Position numbers and translations under genes: made by a program
The notes under the pieces: model-generated
Databases searched by the model: none
Seen by the model: the letters and a program-made list of their open reading frames with translations, nothing else
Told to the model about the DNA's origin: nothing
Part shown: piece by piece, positions 11,901 through 23,509 of the stretch
Position numbering within the stretch: position 1 is the first letter of the stretch
Layout: each line of letters starts with the position of its first letter
Source of the DNA: Notospermus geniculatus
Lineage: Eukaryota; Nemertea; Pilidiophora; Heteronemertea; Lineidae
Length of the DNA stretch: 64,000 bases
Direction of reading: 5' to 3'
NCBI GenBank assembly: GCA_002633025.1
Contig: NMRB01000237.1
Location: 29,818 to 93,817 of the forward strand

Positions 11901-12600
11901 TTAACTGGTGATATTAAAATCTGAGAACTGGAGGATGGTAAACAGTTCACTTTTATCAAAATGTCGTGTCTAATTGACTCAGCTGCTGAATTTTTTGTGT
12001 TTTCCTGACTCTGTGGATGTGTTTGTCCTGTTTACATTGTATTGCCCGTGTTGATGCTCTCAGCAAGATGCACTGAATGGCCTGAAAAAATTAGTGGGAA
12101 CATTGCGGTCATTGCAAAGTGATGAATTCCGCTGTGTCTTGTGATTCATGTACAGTTGTGGGCAGAAGTACTTGGCGGAAACGTTGTTCGTTGAGAGGCC
12201 TAGGCCTTCCTTCTTCACCTGTCAGACAAACTTTATACATTCCTTGAAAATTCCATTAAAATTCAAGGTGAGGCAAAAGATCAAACAATCAAGTTGGAAA
12301 TTAGGCCTTGTTGGCTCGTCCACAAACATCCAGAATATTTCTTCAACGAATTGAGAAATTCTTGAAGGAATACCACATTTAGTGTTGTAAACATTGTTAA
12401 ATTTGTTTATGATCTGACTCTTTGTGTTTCTGATAAAGTGACCAAAGTGATATATTTGTTGTGAATTTTTTCTGGACTTGTATTTCATTGAATTAAACCT
12501 GGTTATTGAAGGTTCAAGAGGTAATTGCCTGTGTGTGCACATTTAGGGCAAATGTGGTGAATCTGTAGCGGTGTGATTCAGATCTTGACCCTTTCTGTCC
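8976..12600. other. no gene recognised
   Basis: Mostly featureless. A frame at 11086-11343 begins just after an AG and its first 45 codons have an ordinary globular-protein composition (acidic, Leu/Arg-rich), but no good donor follows and I recognise no family. The start of that frame could be an exon fragment; I do not call it a gene. Confidence 0.4.
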
Positions 12601-12649
12601 TAGGATATGGAGGAGCATCAAGAAAAGTAGTGGTGAAGCATGTCACCCC

Positions 12650-12815
12650 TGCTCACTATGATAGGGATCATGGTTTGATTGCAGAAGGGTTGATTTTGTA
12701 AAAGAGAAGTGCGGTCCTGGCTTCGACTCCGAGAGGGAGGTTGGACATGTCCTGGTCCCTTGCTCCTAAGTGTCTATTCCGTGACGGGTCGTCAAATAAA
12801 TGACTGAAGAATAAT
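12650..12815 (+). repeat. possible tRNA-derived SINE remnant
   Basis: GGCTTCGACTCC (near 12719-12730) resembles a Pol III B box in spacing and core (TTCGACTCC). It follows tRNA-like sequence and precedes a conserved-looking tail. No second copy exists here to define its ends. Confidence 0.3.
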
Positions 12816-15800
12816 CATCCTCATGTCACATTGGTGTCCTCTCTTGCAACAAGTGATAACTTTTCTTGGATGACGGGGATTTATAGGCCAATAAAATCAG
12901 TATCTGCCCGGGAAAATGATGAAAAATGCATGGATAATGATGACGTGGATGGCAAAATGTGTTGTCAAAATCTGTCTGGATTGTCACTCTCTGAGCACTG
13001 TGCATAAATATTTCACAGAATTGTCATAAAATCCAGTTCTGCTGAGTGTCAAACTATCAACATTTTTATCAAAATATCCTAAATTTTCCATTATAGATAA
13101 AGTTGAGTGTTGACACAGACACGGCTTGTCCTTGGTTGTTAGAGATCTGTTATACAAGATTCATGGTTGGAAAAGTACTTTAGCAATAAGCGTCTGGAGC
13201 CGTGGAAAGTAAATAGTTTACTTGGTTTATAAATTCGTATTCATTGGGGGCTGATTGAGGGGAAGTGGAGAGATGTTTACATGGAATACGAGCGTGTTTT
13301 GGTAGCGGAGCATGTCGTGCGGTGAACGGGTTTGTGCAGGTGGATTTGAGAGGAATCAAAAGTGGCTGTGAAAATTTGGAAGTAAAGAAATATGTGATCA
13401 AGAAATTTCTGAAACCCCCTTGAAATTTCTGAAACCCCTTCAACCTTACTACTCCACATCCGCCCGACAGCGTAGCACCTGGCGGCAATTAGAGCAACTA
13501 TTTTGCCTATTTCAATTTGCTTTCCAAACGCTGACCACCAGTTGAAGTCACTTCATGACGATACATACTATCATATCATTACGCCTCACTGTGAAAGAGC
13601 CAATCTCTTGACAATTCATCTCCATGAATTTTTAACAAAGGCAGATTCCGTCCTGGCTAATTGCGTGGAAAAATTCCCCTAAATAATTCAAGAATGGAAC
13701 ATCGGTGAACTCTCGACGTCTCTGAAGTCGGAGGCTGGAGATACTGAGATGTTTCATCCTCTATGTATCAGCCTTCATGAGTTCTGGTTGCCATGGTAAG
13801 AAATATAATCACTTTAGCGGCCGTCGTCAGTATAGTATCCCAGGATGCACTGCGATTGCAGCAGTAAGGGTAATAATGAGGAATGGTGATAAAGTCATTA
13901 ACAATGAACGACCTTGAAAGGTTCTTGCATTATTAAACACACTTCTGATGTTCTTATGATTCTCCCCTGTCGTTGTTGTTGTTGTTGGCTCAAGATACTG
14001 CGATGCCAGGTCAGGTGTGATTTGGATGATGCATGATGGGAAAGATTTTTGTCAACTCTGTTTTGTAAGCCATTTCGAAAATTTAAGGCCTCTTGTGACA
14101 CCTCTTCTATTGCGTGACTACTGATGGCCTAATTTCTAAAGACTTCCTGCAAATTCAAGTGGCGTATCCTCCCAGCGCTGAGGATGTTAAAGAGCCAACG
14201 GGATGTGACATTTTGATAATTAAGTGATAATGTCTGATCAGGAAATAATCCATGTCTAACCATGTCATCTGACTGATACAATACAATCGTGTGAAACCTC
14301 AGGTCGAGGCGTGGCTGCCTTTGACTGCCTCGTGTCCACCTTTCCCATACTTCTATTCTGAATAAGAAAAAGCAATGAGGACCCTAATTCAATGCCTCAA
14401 TAGGTGTCACTAGTGGTTAAAACTATTGAAATGAAAGTGACATCCCGGTCCTGATCAATTTCACCCTGATCACTACACCATTGTTTCCTCCAAATCGAAA
14501 GCCATAAGTGAGACACAGCTCCAGGTTTGGCTGACGAAATGGTCCCTTACCATAAAGTGCATTGCGTTCCTTCCATCCACTTCACTGTACACCCATCCAG
14601 GGAATCCACTTCTTGGTGTCACAACGATGAAAAACTGGTCATCTCGAGTATCTTGGCAATCGCCGCCAGAAGTCTGCATCCAAGACGAACATCTCAATCG
14701 AAGGTTGTTTTTTTCTGTCATTATTGCATCGTAGATCAAAGCGGCATTATCAATATGGCTGAATGTGTCCTTGTTACATTGCGAGAGATGGATGGTCGGT
14801 GGTTTTTCTGCGGATTGGATGGAAGATGGCCAATTACAAGTGGAAGATAGGACGGAAAGATGATAGAGAGAACATTGTCATGTCCTACAATCATATAGTT
14901 TGATACTGCAGTGACAAGTGCTCTTTGAAATATGGCCCCTCTCTCAAAAGAGCATTTTCTAGGGTCCCTAGCCTCTACTCCATTCTGTGATTTAGCCCCC
15001 AGTTGGATCCACTGGAGGTGATACTGCCAAGAAACCCCCTCTAAAAAGTTCAAGTTAAAGTTTGGGTTTATAGTCTGACAACGGTGTATAGAGGTTCTCA
15101 TCTGACTTTACACTTTAACCCCAGTCTATCCTGAAACCTTTCAGTAGCATGATGAAAAGACAAATATGTCAGGACCATATTAAGTCCTTCGAAGGCTTTG
15201 TCAGCCCCAGGTTAACATCCGTTTGTCCAGGTGAACTTAACATTAACTCGATTCCTGGAATCATTGTCATTTTGGAAGTTCCTGATAAGTATCCTGTATT
15301 ATCAGTCATAACCCAACAAAGGTCACTTCAGTTTAGTCAATGGGCAAAAAAACCGATAAATCTCCATTGTTTGGCACTCCAGTTGTTTGACATGGTGGCG
15401 GGTTCATCCTCGTTTGGCCCTCTAATTAACCATGCGTTAATTAGCAAAGTATCATCACTAACATACATGGGTATACTCAATAGTACTCAAAACCTACACA
15501 CAACGCATATAGCGCATCACCAAATGGTTCACGAGGACGATTTGTTATGCCGCACCGTTGAGATGAACAATTTTGCAACATTAACATGAAAATTAGGTTG
15601 GTATTTTTACATTAGCGTCAATCATGTGTCATTAATTTTTTGGGTGATCTAATTTTGGTAACCAAGGGACATGATAGGGAAGAATCGTTTTGTCAAATTA
15701 CCAACACCTCACCCACAGAATCCTTGCTGGATGTTGGATGATGGATGGCTGCGGTGAATGCCCTCCCCTTGTTTGTCATGTGACTGTACGAATCATATAT

Positions 15801-15930
15801 TTAGTCTGTCTCATGTGGACTTATCTAGCCCTGGACATCAGATGCCTTGGTTGAATCAAGAACAAATCTTTTCATGCCTTGTTTGGGCTTCTGTCTTGGG
15901 GCTACCATTTGAGGAGCAGGCAACTGAAAG
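12816..15930. other. no gene recognised
   Basis: Includes a short GTT run near 13972-13986 and a 146-codon plus frame at 15149-15589 with no recognisable motif. Frames near 14473-15101 overlap on both strands, as expected of non-coding DNA. Confidence 0.4.
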
Positions 15931-15932
15931 CA

Positions 15933-16133
15933 ATGAGAGACTTTCCTGCCGTAAGAGGCCACCACCAGTTAGCGGTCCTAAAACGTCATGAAATTTGACG
16001 TCATAGAGAAGAAGTGCACGCCACAACGTCATCCATAATGACGTGGACGCCATGACTTACGTCTGCGACGTCAAATTTTGTGACGTTCTAGAATCGCTAA
16101 CAGGCAGCCTCTAACGGCAGGAAAGATTCCCAT
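15933..16133. mobile_element. CRE-rich MITE family, copy 1
   Basis: A 197-bp element (15935-16131) with long imperfect inverted repeats: GACTTTCCTGCCGT at the left, ACGGCAGGAAAG at the right, then complementary blocks around TTAGCGGTCC and the GACGTTC/ACGTC words. It is flanked by AT on both sides, as in copies 2 and 3. It carries a perfect TGACGTCA at 15996-16003 plus several TGACGT half sites. No coding capacity. Confidence 0.85.
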
Positions 16134-18135
16134 TCAGGGATCCATGTCTACCAGTTGGGCAACCTGAGGTACCCTTGTCTTGACGAGGGAGGCAAACAGC
16201 TGGACCCTGAACCTCGTGCCAAGATGAGGAATGGAAACTTGAATGTAGCAGATGCAGTGACCAACACCGGCCACAGCACTGTGGTTCAAGCAGTACGTGT
16301 GTGTTGAGGCCAAACAGGAATGAAGAATCCACTTTTGTACGAGTTCTATGGCATCCACTATTTGTTGTCCTTCGTGGCACTATCTCTCACCGACAGGACC
16401 ACTTACTTCAGAATTCCATCCCAACCACACCACGAACTTGTGCATCTGACATAATATGGCCATAAACAACCCAGTCACCATCTTATCTCTCACTGCGCAG
16501 CAATGACGCGGCCCGAACGCCGTCCATAGATCCACACACGCTCAGGTACGATAAAAGAAACCGTGTGTCATTTGCATGCCGTGGAACGCTAGCCTCACTT
16601 CCAATGCATCGAGAAATACAAGCTCGGCGAAGCTTGGTATGGCCGAACAACGATTGATTTTCCTCTTTGGAATCTTGAATGTGATGTTTGTGTCTAATGG
16701 GACTGTTCCAAGGAGGAAGAAGGAACATCGTTTCCCTCTGCTCGAGGATGAGCCGGAGTCGACTCTTTGCATTCAAATCAGTTGTTGAGAGGGGAGCTGG
16801 GTTACTCAGAGTTCCTTATTGATGACCGCAAGTGGTACTTCATGGCCAGCGTTGTGAAGTCCTGACTGGTGAATTGCTTCTGTCAGGTTTTGCCTTGAGT
16901 GAGGCATCTTTCAGTTGTGGGTGAAGCAGACTTCGCCTGACACATACTTAAATGTTGCTGAACAAGTTGCTCATCCTGACATTTGTTGTTGAAACTATTG
17001 ATGGCTCTTGGCCTCCAGGGATTCAGATATTTTCAAAAAGGTTATATGTACTCTCAGTGATTCAGATATTGCAAGGTATGATGCCAACCTGTGGTGTCCA
17101 ATTAAAATTCCTGCTTCCAACCTGTAGATCATGGTGTTGTTTCATCCATTACATGGTGACATGGATTGATAAGAATTATTTGGGTCTAACGAGGCCAACA
17201 AGCCTGTAACAAGCTGTAGGCCCTAAAAACTGAAAGTGGAGTTGCAGATTGGTGGAAATTCAGTGCTTCATAGTGTCAACATCAGCTTGGTTTCTAAATA
17301 TTTACATTCCTAGGCCCAGGTCAACACTCAGCAGGCCTAGGAATCAAGCACTAAATCAATTTCAGCATTCCTATCCCCCAGACTCGGGTTTGATGGGGAG
17401 TCTGCATAACTTCATTGTTTTCATATTCTATCAATTCAGTTTGGGAATTTTGCAATTTCTTCTTTGAAACATGGCTAATTCTTTACTCAATGATAACTCG
17501 TGTAGCTGAAGATTCCATTATGACTTTTTGCTTCGATCAAGCGTTTGGCGTTAATGCAAAATGCCAACGTCTTAGCTGTCAGCGTGTCACCTTCAGGGTG
17601 CTGGGTGATTAGGGAACAAGCTTCTATTGTCATGGTGACAAGGTGTGATGCTGTGGTTTAATTAGCTTGATGCCACTCTTTGATGTGCATTCTAGGACTC
17701 AATCCCTGATGATGAATGCAGGACATGCCAAATTCTAAAAAGGAACTTATTTTTGTCTACAAATCTTGATGCAGGGAAAATTTGAAGGCAGTGGGTGTGT
17801 GCCGACTCTGATATCAGAATACACGCCTCGCCTTTTGCGTTTTTTGATGCAAATTCATCACGTGTGCATGAAAATTCAAAAAGAGCATAGTGTGTGTTCG
17901 TTAAAAAGACAGAACTAGTGTTCATTGTAAACAACCATTTTGCCGCAGGTCCTGCATCATAACAGAAATCTTCTTATTTGTTTACTGGTTTTCGTTACCA
18001 TATAAAACATGTGATATCTTCATTATATTATACCATACATATCTAATACAAAACATTTTATCCTGTGCCCACAGGCATATCAATCCCCACTGTGCATTAC
18101 CTGTATATTTCTATGGAATACAGGTTTGAACTTCA
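16134..18135. other. no gene recognised
   Basis: No repeats with clear ends. A T-rich tract ending in CAG near 17416-17436 resembles a splice acceptor but no coding frame with family resemblance follows. Confidence 0.4.
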
Positions 18136-18140
18136 ACAGT

Positions 18141-18610
18141 GACACCTCTAAAAGATGCTTTTGCCAAGACTGGACTTTCGCTGGCACTCTAAAAGATGGT
18201 TTCCTGAATGTGTTTGCCAAGACCGCACTTAGCTGACACCTCTAAAAGATGGTTTCCTGAATGTGTTTGCCAAGACCGCACTTAGCTGACACCTCTAAAA
18301 GATGGTTTCTTGAATGCTTTTGCCAAGACCGGACTTTAGTTGACACCTCTAAAGATGGTTTCTTGAATGCTTTTGCCAAGACCGGACTTAGCTGACACCT
18401 CTAAAGATGGTTTCTTGAATGCTTTTGCCAAGACTGGACTTTAGCTGACACCTCTAAAAGGTGATTTCCTGAATGCTTTTCCCAAGACTGGATTGCAGCT
18501 GACACCTCTAAAAGGTGGTTTCTTGAATGCCTTTGTCAAGACTGGATTGTAGCTGACACCTCTAAAAAGATGGTTTCTTGAATCAATGCTTTTGCCAAGA
18601 CTGGACTTCC
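18141..18610. repeat. 53-bp minisatellite, about 9 copies
   Basis: Units begin GACACCTCTAAAAGATGG and contain TTTGCCAAGAC. Nine copies run head to tail, the first shortened, with 1-3-bp indels and point changes. The centre copies are most alike. The 68-codon frame on the minus strand here is a by-product of the repeat. Confidence 0.95.
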
Positions 18611-18930
18611 CTGCTTCACCAGCCAATACAACATCCACGTTTTTCATTGCACACTCATCAATGGCGTATCGAACAATTCACTGCGGCCGTTGGATGTTCC
18701 CCGCATAATTAGACATCCTGCTCCGGCGAGGTCACATGTATTAAAGTCACATTGCACGACTACCTGCCTTCTCCGAACATCAGAAAGATGGATGGGCCAT
18801 TAACGTAATGTGCCGGCAGAATTAATTAGTTCGACTGCTGCGTGGATTCTAGTGCACTAAATGTTATTGCACGGGAATTAACGCTTTGATGTGACTTTGA
18901 AGTTTTATTTGAGAGCGTGTGATGTCTGGA

Positions 18931-18982
18931 GAGCACTCGTTCTGATTTCAGACTTCCAAGTCTGAAATCAGAATGAGTGCTC
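18931..18982. repeat. near-perfect 52-bp palindrome
   Basis: Two 25-nt arms (GAGCACTCGTTCTGATTT... and its mirror) pair with a single mismatch and a 2-nt centre. No clear target duplication. It abuts the 8-bp array at 18985. Confidence 0.9.
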
Positions 18983-18984
18983 GG

Positions 18985-19013
18985 TGTACTGTTGTACTGT
19001 TGTACTGTTGTAC
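18985..19013. repeat. 8-bp tandem repeat TGTACTGT, 3.6 copies
   Basis: TGTACTGT at 18985, 18993 and 19001, then TGTAC. It lies directly after the 52-bp palindrome. Confidence 0.9.
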
Positions 19014-19019
19014 ACAGGC

Positions 19020-19180
19020 TTTGGGCCATCCATGATTCAGCAATGGTCGAGTCTGACGCAATGTCTTCGACATCACTGTCGTGCGATTGTCTGCGTTACA
19101 TCATTCAGTTTCAGACCGAGGTTCTGGTTGAAATTTTGGCAGAAGTGTGCAGATCTTTGTTGTTTACATCAGTTTGAGAA
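19020..19180 (+). mobile_element. palindromic 'host' repeat, half copy
   Basis: From CATGATTCAGCAATGG through TTCAGTTTCAGACCGAGG to GTGTGCAGATCTTTG this matches one half of the repeat seen whole at 58045-58305 and interrupted at 43745-44215. The other half is absent here. The stretch GATTCAGCAATGGTCGAGTC (19034-19053) is the unoccupied version of the site into which a MITE inserted at 43853. Confidence 0.75.
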
Positions 19181-20529
19181 CGGTCCGTTATGTGGTGGTT
19201 TGCAGTCCCGGTGCTGTTGAGTTGTTGACGGTAAAGTTATGATGTCGCCACATGGATAAAATCAAGAGAACTTGTTGAGATATTTCCAATGTTGCACTGA
19301 CAATCCACAGATTTGAAATGCAGTGTTGATCAGAGAAAATAAATCTGCATGAAACCAGATGACTCACTTGTAATAAGGATGATTTGAAAAATAAATTGCG
19401 GCTGTCGAGACCAAAAATCTATATCTGAGTCTGAACCTCGTAGCTGGCTATGAATTGCGGTCTATCTCCCGGGGTTGGTACTATAGATCTCAACCCAGAT
19501 TCTCTCCGCGTTCGGAAATGCTGCATTGGCTGGATGAGCAATTGTGCAAGTTTCAGTGCGAGAAAATCTATTTGGAACAGAAGTGGGATCCCACAAGTGT
19601 GCCTTGAGTGATTCTGGCGAGGAAGAGCGATGGATTGTGTTCTGTTTCCAGAGTAACTTGGAGTTGAAATGGGGCAGCATCGCCAGGATGACTTGGCCGT
19701 TATTCCCATGCAACTTTTGGAGCTGATTCAACCGGATATGGTCTTTCAATATCGGAGGAGGATTTCTTCAGCCTGGGAACTTGAAGTGTTCGTCTTCCCA
19801 ACATTTTCCTTTCATTTATCCAATTACAGCAAAAAATCACTTGAGATCTAAAATATACCCTGAAAACAATGCGAGTTATTAACGCATTGTTCCATTCACA
19901 TGTACAATAATGTCATTAAAGTTTACCATTTCATGCATCAGGTTCCTATTGCTGATATTCGAGAGAATTTACACACACTAGATCGAACAATATGCACATT
20001 ATTACATGTGAAATGTACATGGATACTGGTTCTACTTGTGGTGGAATGCACTGATTCACTATAGTGCACAAAAAATGTACACAGTTGTGTACTTATGTGA
20101 ATGCACTTATCAGATTATACAACAATTGAAAATGAAACTATGAAAGGTGACGATAATGTTCTTTGAAACTGATATGACCTTTGAGATCATTTATAAAAAA
20201 CTGGGGATAAGATTGGTTATGACAGTTGAATTCCCTTGGCGTAAAAACAAGTGAACGTTATACAGGGTGTACCAGAAAATCTGATGTGAATGGTCAAGTT
20301 CATAACTTGTGACCTTGTCAGCCTGCACTGAAGTTATTTTTCAGTGCGTGTTTAATAAATTGTCAATATAGAAACTTTGTTTTAATGAAGTGCAAACAAA
20401 GTGGCCTACTTAAATGATGAAATTCAATTGTCTATCTAATCAAGAAATATTGTATGATTGATAATTACAAAAAAGGTGAAATAATTTCAAATTTCAATTA
20501 GCATAAACTTCTCTTTTTTCGATGGCACT
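19181..20529. other. no gene recognised
   Basis: Unremarkable AT-leaning DNA with ATG-TAC-rich words around 19900-20050. Overlapping short frames on both strands at 19419-19851 show no family resemblance. Confidence 0.4.
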
Positions 20530-20732
20530 CGACATTTGTGAGCAGCTCCAGCAAAAGTAGAAGCTTGTCGCAAGTGATCATCATTGGTCATCAGTTTACT
20601 CAACTATTATCACTGCTGTCCACTACTATCGTCAAAGACATACAGTACATTGTACATTGTACATGTACATTTCAGCTATTTCCTCGGTTGCAACAAGCGC
20701 CTACTTCTGCGAGAGTGGATCACATGACATTT
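20530..20732. mobile_element. TGTGA-TIR MITE, copy 1
   Basis: The left end reads GTGAGCAGCTCCAGCAAAAG and the right end mirrors it (GATCACA at 20718-20724, with the pairing region CTACTTCTGCGAGAG before it). Flanking 8-mers CGACATTT (20530-20537) and TGACATTT (20725-20732) differ only by a C/T change, fitting a decayed 8-bp target duplication. Copy 2 lies at 58804-58998. Confidence 0.75.
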
Positions 20733-21250
20733 GTAAATACGCTGTCCAAAAGAGAGAATTTTCCACTCTCCCCATACTGAAAGGGTTGATAGTCCCTCCA
20801 TTCTACAGCATCTCACTTTTCTCTTAAAGTTTCATCGGAAAAAGCGCACAATAATTTGTCAGAGAAATGTACAATAAATCAGGTGAAAACGTTTGGATTT
20901 AGATTAAGGAGTGTTGGGGATTAGCAGTCAGTAATGAATCACTATTATCAGAGCTAAGTAGTGAGGACTCAGTGACAACAAAACCTGACTTCAGGGCCTA
21001 TTAACCTTTCCTTTCTGACTCGTTGATTAGTCGAGCAGATTATGTTTAGGAGAAGGCACTGTTCTGAGAGTTCCAAAACCTTTATGGGCCGTATTTCATG
21101 TCCTTGGATGATGGCTTAAGTTGATAGTGAGATAAATTGGGTGATGTGCACCAGGAATGCTTGCCAATAAACTGACATTTCACAACATAATATTATGCTG
21201 ACAGGGCAGTGCCGTGAGCCAGTGTACCAAAGAGGTTAAAAACGGAGCAA

Positions 21251-21381
21251 AACAATGCAGTAACAATGTAGTGACAATGCAGTAACAATGTAACAGTGCA
21301 GTAACAGTGCAGTAACAATGTAGTAACAATGCAGTAACAATATAGTAACAAGGCAGTAACAATCCAAAACAATGCAGTAAC
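21251..21381. repeat. 11-bp tandem array (GCAGTAACAAT)
   Basis: About eleven imperfect repeats of GCAGTAACAAT, with variants GTAGTAACAAT and GCAGTAACAGT. Minus-strand frames rich in LLHCY come from this array. Confidence 0.9.
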
Positions 21382-21506
21382 GTTGCATCATGATGTCCTT
21401 GATGCAGGGAAACAGAAACAGGGACAAAGTAGGAAAAATGCTCACTGTGCCTCTAAGTGGCAGTACTTTGCTGATTCCTCATTATAAAGGCTACCAGGAT
21501 ACCAGA

Positions 21507-22310
21507 GCCCAGCCTTTGCACACTCTCCCTGTCCTCGACACAGGAATAGTTGGTACACAAACTGATTACAGCGATTAGACGGCTTGAGCTGCGGGTCAAG
21601 GAAGGAGGACAGCCTTCGCTCACACTCCCTGTCCTCCACACAGGAATAGTTGGTACACTAACTGATTACAGCGATTAGACGGCTTGAGCTGCGGGTCAAG
21701 GAAGGAGCCCAGCCTTCGCACACTCTCCCTGTCCTCCACACAGGAATAGTCGGTAGACAAACTGATTACAACGATTAGACGGCTTGAGCTGCGGGTCAAG
21801 GAAGGAGCTCAGCCTTCGCACACTCTTCCTGTCCTCGACACAGGAATAGTCGGTAGACAAACTGATTACAACGATTAGACGGCTTGAGCTGCGGGTCAAG
21901 GAAGGAGGACAGCCTCCACTCACTCTCCCTGTCCTCCACACAGGAATAGTTGGTAGACAAACTGATTACAGCGATTAGACGGCTTGAGCTGCGGGTCAAG
22001 GAAGGAGGACAGCCTTCGCTCACTCTCCCTGTCCTCCACACAGGAATAGTTGGTACACTAAGTGATTACAGCGATTAGACGGCTTGAGCTGTGGGTCAAG
22101 GAAGGAGGACAGCCTTCGCTCACGCTCCCTGTCCTCCACACAGGAATAGTTGGTACACTAACTGATTACAGCGATTAGACGGCTTGAGCTGCGGGTCAAG
22201 GAAGGAGCTCAGCCTTCGCTCACTCTCGCTGTCCTCCACACAGGAATAGTTGGTACACAAACTGATTACAGCGATTAGACGGCTTGAGCTGCGGGTCAAG
22301 GAAGGAGGAC
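21507..22310. repeat. satellite with exact 100-bp period, 8 copies
   Basis: The word CAGGAATAGT begins at 21541, 21641, 21741, 21841, 21941, 22041, 22141 and 22241, exactly 100 bases apart with no indel. Units differ only by substitutions, for example GTTGGTACAC versus GTCGGTAGAC and AGGAGGACAG versus AGGAGCTCAG. Variants are interspersed, as expected from unequal exchange. The frames of up to 107 codons seen on the minus strand are repeat artefacts because 100 is not a multiple of three. Confidence 0.97.
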
Positions 22311-22990
22311 AAACACTAAAGACTGTGAGAGGCTTTTCAATTGACAGCAAACCAATAACTTCTACATTAGTCACAAACTCCAACCAAACACATCGCCACG
22401 GAAGCAGACGCACTTGCAACAGAGAATCGGTGTGCTTGATCAACGGGGCCGGCGTTCGTTATTAAAAAATCGCATCTTACTCATGTGGCCATCGATCGTC
22501 GTGACAACCATTCTTGAAACACCATTATAGAAACATGAGCTGATCGTTTTTTTCCCGGCTCCTCACAATTGATTCTTGTGTATTGCGACTGGCGGCCATG
22601 CAGCGGACGGTCCATTGTTCTTGTGTTTTTCTCTCTGGACGGAGGCCTTCATACCAACCACCAGCCCCATATTTACTCTGGTGTTTTCCCACAAGATGCT
22701 CTTGGCGTGAATGTGAAAATGAGGCAGAGTCTCAGCGGGTTTGGCGTTTCATCAATTGCGGTTACTCAGGGAATCGTACTTTGCATTATTTAGCATGTTT
22801 CATTGGCTGCGATGGCGGTTTATCCGTTTTATTGTAAATCTATAATGAAGCATTTGCAGTCAGAGCGACTGACACTCATGTGTACACCATACCATCATGC
22901 AAGTGTTAGCACTCTGTTGTGGAACTCAAAATTTAATGCTAACGGGCTAAAAACGAGCTGCAGATCATGGTGGCCCTTGAAGCTAATGTC
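22311..22990. other. no gene recognised
   Basis: Several short overlapping plus frames; none is recognisable. Confidence 0.4.
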
Positions 22991-23002
22991 ACTCCACTTA
23001 AA

Positions 23003-23096
23003 CATCCTCCCACAGCAGGGCTTTGGTCTAGCTCTTGTTCATGTACTTGCACAGTGGATGAAGTGGAGCGAGGTAAAAACCCTGCAGCGGAGGATG
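23003..23096. mobile_element. CATCCTCCC palindromic MITE, copy 1
   Basis: CATCCTCCCACAGCAGGG at the left is mirrored by CCCTGCAGCGGAGGATG at the right, with complementary blocks (GGTCTAGCTC / GGAGCGAGGT) inside. 94 bp, no coding capacity. Related copies are at 25293, 40355 and 45030. Confidence 0.85.
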
Positions 23097-23394
23097 CACT
23101 CGAGGGATATGAGAAGTGCCGTGTGGTTCATGCATCTGAGTTAGCACTGTTAGCAGGCTTACTGTATGTATTGATGCTCAAACTTAGATTAAAATCAGCT
23201 TAGCGTTCAAAAGGTTGAAGTTTGGCTAATGACGTTGCTACTTGGAATGTTATGCATGGGCTGAGTTGATAACCAGAAGGCTGGTGCCAACTGATGGTCT
23301 ATGTTTAGGCCTAGTTCACTGCAGACCGAACCATGTTGTACAAAGTTCACAATCATAATTCTAAATTGGTGACTCTTTCTACATCGAGATTGGT

Positions 23395-23505
23395 TGTCTT
23401 CAAACAGAATGTTGCCCCCACCCTGGGAATCAAACCCGCCCCTACGGCACCAATCATCAAGCATCAAGTACCAACGTTGTTGCCCACAAAGCCAACTAGT
23501 CATTG
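23395..23505 (-). repeat. possible tRNA-derived SINE head
   Basis: On the minus strand GGGTTTGATTCCCAG fits a B box (GGTTYGATTCC), and TTGGCTTTGTGGGCAACAACG about 50 nt upstream resembles an A-box region. Single copy in the window, so its ends are uncertain. Confidence 0.35.
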
Positions 23506-23509
23506 CTAG

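Noticed and set aside
15149-15589. 146-codon plus frame
   Set aside because: No recognisable motif, no splice or promoter signals; this length is expected by chance in 64 kb.
21507-22310. CRISPR-like direct repeats
   Set aside because: Whole 100-bp units repeat, with no unique spacers; the context is eukaryotic.
21442-22443. Minus-strand frames of 62-107 codons
   Set aside because: Products of the 100-bp satellite, which changes frame each unit.
22803-23144. 113-codon frame sharing a peptide with a frame at 44953-45174
   Set aside because: The shared peptide is encoded by the CATCCTCCC palindromic MITE in both places.
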